This document shows, piece after piece, positions 1-10,855 of a stretch of DNA of 64,000 bases. Positions within the stretch are counted from its first letter, which is position 1; each line of letters begins with the position of its first letter. Made by a program: the position numbers and the translations under genes. The DNA comes from Thinopyrum elongatum (taxonomy: Eukaryota > Streptophyta > Magnoliopsida > Poales > Poaceae): positions 202,164,086-202,228,085 of the forward strand of contig CM022302.1 of NCBI GenBank assembly GCA_011799875.1. Reading direction: 5' to 3'. The notes under the pieces were generated by a model. The model saw only the letters and a program-made list of their open reading frames with translations, ran no database searches and was not told where the DNA came from.

Positions 1-3000
1 ATTTTCAAACATTTTGGCTGCGAGGTGCGGCTACCGATGTAGGCCTAATTGGTATTTTAATTATAGGAAATGCAGATGGAGTCCAAAAATCATGAAAAAT
101 GGTGTGTCACCGTGGTGTGCTCTCATGACCCCATGGAAAAAATTTGGTAAAGTTCGGCACAAGTTTTGATGATTGCTCCTTGGAAACCGGAGCATCTCAC
201 AAGAAGGATCATGGTTTCCAAAAGGATATGTGGCAATTCAAACTCCCGTGGCCGATGACTTCATCATTTAGCCTCATAAAAATTTCCATGGTGCGCAATC
301 ACCATTATACCATAGGTTTGATTTTCTGGCGCTTTTCAGGTCTCGTTTGCTATATTTAAGCCATTTTTTAATTTACCATGCATTTTGTGCATATAAATCA
401 AATCCCAACCGCAACTGCATGTGCTGATGAAAGGGATGAGGATTGTCCTTCGATCTGGGAGGATCCAATAGTGCAGACGTACGATCCGTGGGGTTTGGGT
501 TCTGGCCAATCAGAACGCATGACTCACATCGCGCGCGTAGTAGGGGGGCATCGGCCATGGTTTGGTAGGCACGCGGCCTTCATGAATGAACCGTGTGCTT
601 TTTGAAAACATTTACATCAACTAACAACATATTTTCGTTGGAATGAAGATGTGAGTTCATCGTTTCTCGTCGAATTTTTTTTCCACGGTAAGCAATCACA
701 TTGTACCCTAGGTTTGATTTTCTGGTGCATTTCATGTCTCGTTTGCTATATTTGAGCCATTTTTTGCATTTAGTGCATATATATCAAAACCGTGCCGCAA
801 CTACACGTGGGTGTTAACAAGATCATTTGTGTTTCGCTTTGCGAGTTTTCATTCATTTTCTGAGAAACGGGAGAATTTTCAAACATTTTGGCCGCAGGGT
901 GCGGCCACCGGCATAGTCCTTGTTGGTATTTTAATTACAGGAAATGCATATAGAGTCCGAAAATCATGAAAATCGGTGTGTCACCATGGCGTGCTCTGAC
1001 GACCCCATGGAAAATTTTTGGTAAAGTTTGGCACAAGTTCGAATGCTCGCTCCTTGGAAATTGGAGCATTTCACAAGAAGGATGATAGTTTCCAAAAAGG
1101 AGACGCGGCAATTTGGACTCCAATCGTCGGTGACTTCATTGTTCCGCCTCAAAATTTTCTTTCACGGTAAGCAATCACCAATATACCATAGGTTTGATTT
1201 TCTGGCCCATTTCAGGTCTCGTCTGCAATATTTATGTCATTTTTTGCATTTACCGCGCACTTAGTGCATATAAAATCAAAACCCTACTACAACTACATGT
1301 GGGTGTTAGCAAAGAAGGTGTACAAATCATTTGTGTGTCGCTTTGCGAGTTTTTATCCATTGTCCGAGAAGCGGGGAGAATTTTCAAACATTTCTGCTGC
1401 GAGGTGCGACCACCGGCGTAGGCCTAGTTGGTATTTTAATTACAGGAAATTCAGATGGAGTCTGAAAATCATGAAAATCGGTGTGTCACCGTGCCGTGCT
1501 CTCACGACCCCGTGGAAAAAATTTGGTAAAGTTTGGCACAAGTTTTGATGATCGCTCCTTGCAAACCGGAGCATCTCACAAGAAGGATCATGGTTTCCAA
1601 AAGGAGACGTGGCCATTCAAACTCCAGTGGCCGGTGACTTCATTGTTTCGCCTCATAAAAAATTTCACGATACGCAATCACCATATACCACATGTTTGAT
1701 TTTCTGGCGCATTTCAGCTCTTGTTTGCTATATTTAAGCCATTTTTTGCATTTACCATCCATTTTGTGCATATAAATCAAATCCCAACCGCAACTGCATG
1801 TGCTGATGAAAGGGATGAGGATTATCGTTCGATCTGGGAGCATCCAACGGTGGAGACGTACGATCCGTGGGGTTTGGGTTCTGGCCAATCAAAACGCATG
1901 ACTCACATCGCGCGCGCAGTAGGGGGCATCGGCCACGGTTTGGTAGGCACGCGGCTTTCATGAATGAACCATGTGCTTTTTGAAAACATTTACATCAACT
2001 AACAGTATATTTTCATTTGAATGAAGACGTGAGTTCATTGTTTCTCCTCGAATTTTTTTCCACGGTAAGCAATCACCATTGTACCCTAGGTTTGATTTTC
2101 TGGCGCATTTCAGGTCTCCTTTGCTATATTTGAGCCTTTTTTTGCATTTACCCTGCATTTAGTGCATATATATATCACAACCATGCCGCAACTACACGTG
2201 GGTGTTACCAAGAGCATTTATGTCTCGCTTTGTGAGTTTTCATTCATTGTCCGAGAAACGGGGAGAATTTTCAAACATTTCGGCCGCAGGGTGCGGCCAC
2301 CGGCGTAGGCCTTGTTGGTATTTTAATTACAGGAAATGCATATAGAGTCCAAAAATCATGAAAATCGGTGTGTCACCGTGGCGTGCTCTCTCGACCCCAG
2401 GGAAAATTTTTGGTAAAGTTTGGCACAAGTTTTGATGCTCGCTCCTTGGAAACCGAAGCATCTCACAAGAAGGATCATAGTTCCCAAAAAGGAGACGCGG
2501 CAATTCGGACTCCAATCATCGGTGACTTCATTGTTCCGCCTCGAAATTTTCTTTCACGGTAAGCAATCACCGATATACCATAGGTTTGATTTTTTTGGCT
2601 CATTTCAGGTCTCGTCTGCTATACTTAAGCAATTTTTTGCATTTACCGTGCATTTAGTACATATAAAATCAAAACCCTACTACAACTACATGTGGGTGTT
2701 AGCAAAGAAGGTGTACAAATCATTTGTGTGTCGCTTTGCGAGTTTTCATCCATTGTTCGAGAAGCAGGGAGAATTTTCAAACATTTCTGCTGCGAGGTGC
2801 AGCCACCAGTGTAGGCCTAGTTGGTATATTAATTATAGGAAATTCAGATTGAGTCCGAAAATCATGAAAATCGGTGTGTCACCGTGGCGTGCTCTCACGA
2901 CCCCATGGAAAAAATTTGGTAAAGTTTGGCACAAGTTTTGATGATCGCTCCTTGTAAACCGGAGCATCTCACAAGAGGGATCATGGTTTCCAAAAGGAGA

Positions 3001-3352
3001 TGTGGCCATTCAAACTCCAGTGGCCGGTGACTTCATCGTTTGGCCTCATAAAAATTTCCACGGTACGCAATCACCATTATACCACAAGTTTGATTTTCTG
3101 ACGCATTTCAGCTCTCGTTTGCTATATTTAAGCCATTTTTTGCATTTACTATGCATTTTGTGCATATAAATCAAATCCCAACCACAACTGCATGTGTTGA
3201 TGAAAGGGATGAAGATTGCCATTCAATCTGGGAGCATCCAATGGTGTGGAAGTAAGATATGTGGGGTTTGGGTTCTGGCCAATCAGAACGCATGACTCAC
3301 ATCGCGCGCGCGGTTTGGTCGGCACACGGCTTTATTGAATGAACTGTGTGCT
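1..3352. repeat. Higher-order tandem satellite array, period about 1.38-1.39 kb
   Basis: The marker tttgattttctgg (or a close variant) recurs at 317, 713, 1193, 1695, 2091, 2585 and 3089. The spacings are 396, 480, 502, 396, 494 and 504 bases. So three diverged subunits of about 0.4-0.5 kb make a higher-order unit of 1378-1394 bases, and about 2.4 units are visible. A second marker, ggtaaagttyggcacaag, alternates at intervals near 875 and 507 bases and gives the same period. The array runs off the left edge. Its right end, near 3352, abuts the 3' part of a CACTA transposase gene, so it may be internal to that element or flanking it. ORFs in the array are short, change between copies and look non-coding. 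I do not recognise the satellite family. Confidence 0.85.
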
Positions 3353-3594
3353 ATTAGCAAACCTAATTGCATATGTTCTGTTCATACATACTGGAGTGAG
3401 ATCAAATGAGTGTGCTACCTCTAGGGTATATAATCATAAATAGTTCAAATTCATGGCATGGGCTATCAGCATATCAAGGTCAACATATTAACAATTCTTA
3501 CATCAATAGAAGGCCAGGCATAAATCACAAATTCAGTACACGCGACAGTTCTAAATTGAACGAATTAATCTGCAGAATAGGCATAAAAATTGTG

Positions 3595-6500
3595 TTATGG
3601 CTTAATTCCCATGTACATGGGGGAACTGGGATCATTAGGTTGACCCCGAATGAACTTAGGTTTTTTGATGATTTTACGCTTCTCTGTTTGGCTGGTGCGT
3701 GATCCCTTGGCTGGAAACTTAGCAAATTCATCGTGCTCGTCCTCATCAGCAGCATCCTGGATGCCCAGTACCCTCCTCTTCCCATGCATCACTACATGGC
3801 AGTTCTTATGCAAGGGGTCTTTCACATAGAAAATCTAGGTAGCATCGCTGGCAAGAATGAACGAGTACGTGTGATATGTCATCGTTGACTTGTTAACACA
3901 GGTCTTCCTATAATCATCAACCTTTACTTGACTAAGAGGGATCCATGTGCACCTGAATAATGCCACCTTAACTTTCATATAGTTAAGCTCCCAAATCTCT
4001 TTGATGGTTCCATAGAATACCCTTTTATCAGTTTCATCTACAGTCATGCAATCTATTCGAATAGAGCTGTTCTGATATGAGGTCTTCTCATCACGTTCCT
4101 TAGTGTAGAACGTGTAGCCATTTATGTCATACGCTTGGTACATCAATACCGTAGGTGATGGCTTTTGTGCCAACCACGTAGCAATGTCATCCATGGATCC
4201 ACGTGCCAAACGATCCTTCGGCCATTTGGCGTAGTCCTTATTGTGCGCCTTCATCTCGACACCTAATGGATGCACCATGGGTAAGAAGCTTCATCGTATC
4301 ACCTCCAAGTGTTCATCAGCATAAGCGTCGAGAGCTCGGCTGTTAAGCAGTATCGTCAAATGGGCTTTGTCGGCCAAATCTCCGGGTGCAGCATTTTGCG
4401 TGCCAGCAAGGACCAGCTTACCTTTCAGCCTTCCCTCGTGGCAAGAGAGGGGCTAACCTATAGGTCTTTGTTTCATGTATTCGGTGCAAAACTCAACCAG
4501 CTCCTCCACGGTATAACCTTGTAGGATGCTTGTCTCTGGATGGCTTCGGTTCTGACAATAACGCTTCAATATTCCCATGAACCGCTCGAAGGGATACATG
4601 TTGCGAAGAAACACAGGACCACAATACTTTATCTCGTCAACAAGGTGCACAGTGAGATGGACCATGACATCAAGGAATGACGGTGGGAAAAACTTCTCTA
4701 GGCTGGACAATATTCTTGCAATATCCTCTTGCATAGAATCCAGCTCTTCAGGATCTGCCACTTTCTGCCATAGTTTGTTGAAGAAATCACAGAGCTCAAT
4801 GGGTGTGTTTCTTATATCTGTGTCCATCATATTCCTGATGGCCACCGAGAGGATTTGTGTCAATGTTACGTGGCAATCATGTGACTTCATGTGTGCCAAC
4901 TTCATTTTACCTGAGCTCACATCCATGAGACTTCTGATGTTTGTGGAGTAGGAAGAGGGTGTCTTAACTGACAACAAATAGTTGAAGAACTCTTTTCCTT
5001 CTTTTATACTGAAATTGTAACTCTGGTGAGCGTGGAGGAATTTGTTATCATCTTGTGCTCATTCTTGCGTTTTGATTGATCACCAAGCATATCGAGTCGT
5101 GCATTGTCACCATCCTTTATTTTACCTTTAATCTTGTGCAGAGTACCAAGGATGCTTTCACATATGTTCTTCTCTATGTGCATGACATCGATGCAGTGAT
5201 GTACAGGTAGAATCTCCCAGTAATGTAATTCCCAGAACATCGATTTCTTCTTAAATACTTGATCCATGGGTGTTTGTTTCACCGTCAAAGCGTGGTTCTT
5301 GCCAAGCACAACTTTAATTTGGTAAGCCGTGTTGTGGACCAACTCCCCAGAATAAGGTCTTGGGCCCAAACCTACCTCTGCCATACCATCAAATTCAGCT
5401 CTCATCTTTCGGTAAGCGTGATCTTTCCGTAAGAACCTACGATGATGCAAATACACGGTTTTGTGCGAGTTGGGAAGAAATCTGCTCGTTGTCCTATCCA
5501 TGCATGTGACACACCCTACATCTCCCTTTGTTTTCTGCCCCGATGTGTTGCCTAATGCCAGCATATCTTGAATGGTGTGCGGCAGCATCACATGTAGATC
5601 GAAAAACTCCTTTTTGTAAGCATCATAACATTTTACAGCAGGCTCTTTTACCCACAATGTCAGCAGTTCTTCTACCAGTAGCTGAAAGTAAATGTCGATG
5701 TCATTTCCAGGTTTCTTCGGGCCTTGGATAATCATTGACATCATGATGTATTTTTTCTTCATACAGAACCAAGGAGCATGGTTATATATGCACAGAAGCA
5801 CCGGCCATGTGTTGTGTTTGGTGCTCATATCACCAAAAGGACTCATCCCGTCAGTACACTCCCTGAGCCTTATACTTCTAGGATCCATGGCAAAGTCTTC
5901 AAACTTGTTGTCAATTAATTCCCACTGAGCCCCATCTTTTGGGTGCCTCATATATTTATCCATGGTTCACTCATCATGATGCCACCACAACCTCTTTGCC
6001 TCTCGTTTGCAAACAAACACCTCAACCTTGGAATTAAAGGCAAGTACCAGACAACCTTGAACGGGATTCCTCTCTTGATCTCTTCGTCCAATTTGTACTT
6101 GTCCTTTGCTCTCCTATGCTTGTATCATGCATACTTGCATGTGGGACATGCACGCAAATCTTTGTACTCACCACGGTACAATATACAATCATTCACACAA
6201 GTGTGTATCTTCTGTACTTCAAGTTCCAATGGGCAAACAATTTCTTTGCTTCGTTAGTGCTTTTGGGGAGCACATTATCTTCTGGAAGAATATCTTTGAA
6301 AGACCTAACAACTCTGTGAAGCCCTTGTTTGATAGACCATTTGCTGCTTTAAATCTGAGAAGCGCCGGTGTGGCACTCAACTTGGAATATTTCTTTTTGC
6401 AACCTGGATACAAATCTTTCTTGGAGTCCGCATCAATGGATGGCAGATCATTGTACCCAACCATATCTTTTTCTGGTCCTTGGAACTCTGCAATCATAGT

Positions 6501-6932
6501 AGCAAAATCTAGAATGTCAAGGTCGTCGTCGTCTGTGTCGCCGTCTTGGTTTTTCAGTGGGGTTTTTGGCTTTCCGGTGTTCCATTGGTAGCTTGATGAC
6601 TCAGCCCCAATGTTAGATTCAACAGCTTTGTGACTCTGATCGGGGTTTGGCATCTCTCAGCCTTGGGTATATTCATCCATGACCGGCTCTTCACCGTGTC
6701 TAGTCCAACGTGTATATCCATCCATGAATCCCCGAGTGAGTAAGTGGAACTCGACTTCTGTAACTTCACATGACTCTGTATTGCCACAACGACTGCATGG
6801 ACATGGGATGTAATCGTTGTTACGAACTCTCTTCTTTGTCCTTTCAGCCAAATTGATGAACTTCGTCACGCCACTGATAAAATTTGAGCTTCTCCGATCC
6901 TTCATCCATTCATATCGTTCCATCTGCACCAC
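3595..6932 (-). pseudogene. CACTA tnp2 transposase, decayed
   Basis: On the minus strand, in order: a transposase-associated N-terminal domain (6932-6657) with the CPCSRCGN zinc-like motif, a linker, the tnp2 transposase core (about 5963-5004, with HCIDVMHIEKN), a DUF4218-like domain (4977-4453, with MYPFERFMG), and a DUF4216-like C-terminal domain (4278-3835, with RCTWI) followed by a basic tail to 3595. This order is that of plant En/Spm tnpD-type transposases, which cut and re-join the element's ends. The frame is broken: a TGA separates 6657 from 6653 in the same frame, the frame changes near 6220-5963, and stops interrupt the joins near 5004, 4453, 4279 and 3834. Introns could explain some breaks but not all. 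The protein is very unlikely to be made whole. Confidence 0.85.
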
Positions 6933-7782
6933 ACGAGGGGTAATTCAAAAAAAACATTAATACATGATTAATTAATGCCCAAAGATATGCACATAAATCA
7001 CAAGATTTTATTTTCATAATTACTGAGGGTGCTCCATATCGTTATCCAGCGGTGCGATGAAAAAAATTAATGGCAGTCAATTTACACGCAGAGTGCTACA
7101 GTACTACCCTTATGACTTGAATACCTTAATTAAGCCACTCAACGAAAATAATACCTTAATTAATTAGCCCTGCGGCGACCTCCACCCAGCAGACAAAGAA
7201 GCGCGATGCAGCGGCATGCCGAGACAGCCGGGTCGAGGAGCAAAGCTTAGTTGGGCAACCGCCTAAAGTTCGAGCTCCACTATCCCGCCATCGACCGCGA
7301 TGGATGTGCTCCAATCACGCCTCCGCCGACCTCGAAGATTGAGCTCCTCCTATCTCCCACCGTAGACCGAGGATTGACCTCTTATCTAGCAACCGTTGGC
7401 TCGGCTGCCGCCGCCATCTCTATCTGCAGAGCGGCTGTTTTTATTTTTTGACGGGTATTCGCAGAGCGGCTGTTTACCCTAAGTATTAACTCAATTATTG
7501 CATCCCCATATGTACAGGGTAGTACATCACATACGGTTATGTCACGGCAACCGTGTCTCACCTACATTGTCTTCTCACACGGTTTGGTCCGGAAATCATG
7601 TGTGAAGTTGTAGTACCTAACACAAACGACATGTATAAACCGTGTGTCGTATACAACAGAGTGCGATAAGTAGTTCCCGACCGTTAGCTGATCCCCATAG
7701 TTTCCCCATTTCCCCCAAATCCCTAGATAGCCTCCAAATCCCTAGCCCCCAAATTTCCTCGCGTGGCGCTGACATTGGGGGA
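6933..7782. other. Intergenic spacer of the CACTA element between divergent ORFs
   Basis: No gene is supported here. The spacer separates the transposase (minus) from the GRF-type ORF (plus), so it probably carried both promoters. It contains several CACTA-like subterminal motifs around 7525-7660, such as catcacatacggtta and cacacggtttgg, similar to the repeats near the 10067 end. Confidence 0.45.
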
Positions 7783-8530
7783 ATGTGGATGAGTGGTGCT
7801 AATGATTTCGATGCGGCTGCTCCTGCTCGTATCGCTGCTCTCGGCAGCGCCGCCACGGCGGCGGTCACCGCCAAGCACTTTCCTAAGGTCATCAAAAGGT
7901 AGGTGGACTATGGATCCAAATTGTCTTGTTAGGTTCCAATCTATCCCGATCTTTTTTAGCATGTCCAAAGTAGCTCCCTGCTCAATCCGTCCTGAATGAC
8001 CCTCCCCACCCAGGAAAGTGATCAACCTCCAGATACGGAGTATGACTCCAGACTCCCGCAACATGAGTTCGACTCTGAGTTTTGCACCATCGGGAAGTAC
8101 CAAAAGCTGAGTTGTGTGCATGGACACACTCCCGCTTGACGTGTATGCACGTAGGGATACGACATTGGCAGACGGTTTCTCAGTTGCCCCTTAGAGGTTA
8201 GTGGTAAGTTCATCATTTTAGTTGAGTTAATGCCACCACTCATCCTAATATTGGCAGGGATATGAGGCTTGTGCCTTTGTTAACCGGCTGGATGAAGAAT
8301 TGCATGGTAGGGCTCGAAGTGTTATCACCAAGCTCGCAGAAGATAACGTAAAGCTGAAGAAGAAACTGATTGATCTGGAGTGTACAATCAGTACGATGAA
8401 GCAAGAAAGAATTAATCACATGCAACAGATGAAAGCAAGAGACAAGAAGGAACTAGTATGTGTAGTCGTGGTTGTCGCATTAGCCATCTTCTATGCGCTA
8501 TTTGCAGTGATGATTAGGGGTTTTGTTTGA
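7783..8530 (+). pseudogene. GRF zinc-finger / coiled-coil / membrane protein of the CACTA element, decayed
   Basis: Three exon-like pieces are visible. The first (7783-7898) is alanine-rich and ends at a GTAGGT donor. The second, up to 8196, carries a GRF-type zinc-finger remnant: CVHGHTPA, then two in-frame stops (TGA, TAG), then GYDIGRRFLSCPLE. A short intron (8197-8257, GTTAGT to GGCAG) joins in phase to a third exon (8258-8530). That exon encodes a charged coiled coil followed by one hydrophobic helix (VCVVVVVALAIFYALFAV) and a stop. From memory, GRF, coiled coil and C-terminal membrane helix is a common product of Triticeae CACTA elements; its role in transposition is unknown. The join of pieces 1 and 2 is out of phase by one base. 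With the two stops this makes it a pseudogene. Confidence 0.6.
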
Positions 8531-9134
8531 TTATTACTCGCTTCATCAATAAGAAGAGCTCAGTGTATTGCTTGCCAACTATCCTACTCCGTTTGTACCG
8601 GTGCATAAGTCACATTACGAAAACCAAATAATCCCAAAACTCGTTCCCTGTTTTTTGCCCTGAAAAAAGAAATCAGCCAATAGGAGTCGTGGGGCTTGTA
8701 TGCATTCAATGACTTCATACTACTTAGCATAACATGCAATGGTCAATTGTCTGCATGCAATGTTATTGATTAGCAAATAAAAATCAAGTTCTCGTTTTTC
8801 CCCCACCTTGGTCGCCGGTACTGAGGGAATATGAAAAATGCTTGTTTCATATTTGGACGCTCCAACGCGTGTGCATAATTATCACATTGAGAACTGCGCA
8901 ACCGCGGGAATTTGGAGCGACTGGGTACCAATAATTGTGGTTGATTATATCAGTATTCTAACCGCCTGCCAAGGCGGTTAGATAATCCGTCCATCCCCCG
9001 CTTCAATTGGCATTACTCTTCTCTAAATACCCCTTTTCACTGTCCACATTCTTCATCGTCCCGGGCGGCCGCGCTACACACTTGCACACACTCTACAATC
9101 TCGCTTTCTCGCGGTTTGTATACGTATCGCAACC
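8531..9134 (+). other. Spacer upstream of the acidic ORF
   Basis: AT-rich non-coding sequence inside the CACTA element, between the GRF-type pseudogene and the acidic ORF. No ORF, RNA gene or clear repeat was seen. It may hold the promoter of the acidic ORF: ctctaaatacc at about 9020 is a weak TATA-like site. Confidence 0.3.
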
Positions 9135-9515
9135 ATGTCGAGCGACAGCGAGGACAACAGTTCCATCAGCAGTATGGCGCCCGATGATAGGTCCACATCA
9201 GAATCATCCCGCTCGTCTTCCATGAGTCCGGCATCGAGCCCAGACCTCGATTTTATCTGGATCATGGAAGGGACGCCGCCTCCCGAGTCTTCAGACGACA
9301 ACCAGACGGACGAGGAGTCATCGTAGGACGAAGAACAGGATGACGATGATGATGATGAGGAATGGTCGGACGAGGAGGAGGACGATGACGACAGCAACGA
9401 CGATGACGACGGCGGCGGCAATGAAAAGCCAACGGTCAGCGGCAAGAAGAGTCCTCACCGAGACGATGTCGCGGGGTCATCCAACAACAACAACAACAAA
9501 AACAACAAGGACTAA
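9135..9515 (+). pseudogene. Acidic Asp/Glu/Ser-rich ORF of the CACTA element with one in-frame TAG
   Basis: The ORF starts MSSDSEDNSS at 9135 and is rich in Ser, Asp and Glu. It hits TAG at 9324-9326 and stays open in the same frame to TAA at 9513-9515, giving 126 codons around the stop. The part after TAG is a long Asp/Glu run and then a low-complexity Asn/Lys tail. A similar acidic ORF accompanies some Triticeae CACTA elements (from memory). It has no recognisable fold or function. The open frame on both sides suggests a single recent nonsense change. An unannotated intron or read-through is possible but unsupported. Confidence 0.45.
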
Positions 9516-10049
9516 ATTAAGCAGACTATATATATCTCTGTTGCCGTTCTCTCATATTAATTTGTTATCTCTATTTCCCTGTCAATCTCATCGCAGACGG
9601 TTAGCAATACGTATTTGACAGAGATCTTTTACATTATCGCCCATAGGTTGGTTTCTTGAATTGTCTGCCCTGTCGAGCACACAATTCACAAAAAAATCGT
9701 ATGCGCTGTCTATAATGATTGCACACAATTCTGATTACCGACCTGTTTGCCGGGTATCACACACATCTTGTTACGCCGAATCATTTGTGTTCATCTCAAT
9801 CATCGCAAATAGTTCATCCGACTGAACTGTATGTCGTATATCGCACACACCTTGATATGGCTGCCCATTTCTATGGTTCTGGCTCATCGCAAACAGTTTG
9901 TATGGATCAACCGTATGCCACGCAGCATACACGCAACTATAATCTGAATCATGTTTGATGTCTCCGCCATCGCAAACGTTTCATATCATTTTTTACGATT
10001 TTATTACATCACCGTTTACGATTAATGCATCACACACAGTTTCGTTGAA
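9516..10049. repeat. CACTA subterminal repeat block
   Basis: A short degenerate motif of the form catcgcaaacagtttg recurs near 9592, 9804, 9888, 9969 and 10028, mixed with tatcacacacatcttg-like variants (about 9758 and 9839). Clustered short repeats beside the terminal inverted repeat are the usual binding region for CACTA-encoded proteins, so this marks the transposase-5' end of the element. Confidence 0.65.
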
Positions 10050-10067
10050 GGGTCTCTGATTGTAGTG
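10050..10067 (-). repeat. CACTA terminal sequence
   Basis: Read on the minus strand the terminus is CACTACAATCAGAGACCC, starting with the diagnostic CACTA. The flanking tcg (10068-10070) is the candidate 3-base target duplication. The partner terminus is not in the window. Confidence 0.7.
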
Positions 10068-10855
10068 TCGCATTAGCACACTAAGGTGGGAAATGCCCTA
10101 ACAAATATATAGGTGGAAAATGTTTCTGGTAATGTTAAATTAATAATAAAAGGCTCTAGTAATTGTTAGGAGGCTTTTATATTTTATTTAATATTAACGA
10201 GCCTTAAAAGGCCAAGTAGTGGAAGGAGTATTGGGCCAAAGGGCCCAATAAGGGAGGCGCCAACCCTTGGCCTTTTTGGGGGCCAAGGGGAGGCCGAATT
10301 GGAGTGGGCAACCCCCTCCTGGCCGGCCTAAGGGGGAAGGTTTCCTCCCCCCCCCCCCCTTGTGGAGCCCCCTCCCTCTCCTCCAACCTATATATACTAG
10401 AGGTTTTGGGCACTTTTGTACACACAATTTTTGGAGCCTCCTCTAGTCCACTAGTTCTAGTTCTAGTTGGTCCTAGTTGATAAATTAGAGCTTGAACTAG
10501 ATCCTCTAATCCTCATAATTAGAATACCAGTGTGGTTCTATTCTCCTCCCTCTAATTCTCCGGCGATGATTAGCTCTGGACGGTGAAGCACTGCCGGATC
10601 GTGAAGACCGTACGCTTGCAACCAAGTAGAGAGGTCGCTCTTTCGATCTTATGTTCAAGGGATCGTTCGTGGATGGTTCGCGGGATTGTTCATCGACGAT
10701 TGGAGGTATTCCAAGTACGATCTACACCAACTCGTCTACTTCTGCTGCACTCCGGAGTCGGTAACGATCATGATCCAAACCGTTTATGCATCTTCATATT
10801 GTTCATGGGTGTTCGTATGGTGATTTTTTTTGTTTTCTACTATTTTTTCCAACAG
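10068..10855 (+). mobile_element. LTR-like fragment of unassigned family
   Basis: The segment has the layout of the promoter half of a cereal LTR: a GC-rich block with a C14 run near 10350, a TATA-like cctatatatactagagg at about 10388, a transcribed-leader-like region, and an end in ttttccaaca at 10855. Just after the CACTA terminus, tgggaaatgccctaac (about 10088) resembles the first bases of BARE/WIS-type LTRs. This piece may therefore be an insert within, or a hybrid with, the LTR that follows. No coding sequence is supported. Confidence 0.4.

Larger units (their letters stand above)
3353..10067 (-). mobile_element. CACTA (En/Spm-type) DNA transposon, right-hand part
   Basis: This is an element of the CACTA superfamily. 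Evidence: a tnp2-type transposase (3595-6932), accompanying GRF-type and acidic ORFs, a block of short subterminal repeats, and the plus-strand terminus tgattgtagtg ending at 10067, which reads CACTACAATCA inward from the other strand. The expected 3-base target duplication would be tcg at 10068-10070. No matching CACTA terminus was found to the left, so that end is outside the window, deleted, or beyond the satellite array. Orientation is taken from the transposase. The coding parts carry several stops and frame changes, so this copy is not autonomous. Confidence 0.8.

Noticed and set aside
2420..2941. 173-codon ORF in the satellite
   Set aside because: Not kept open in the other repeat units, and no similarity to a protein family.
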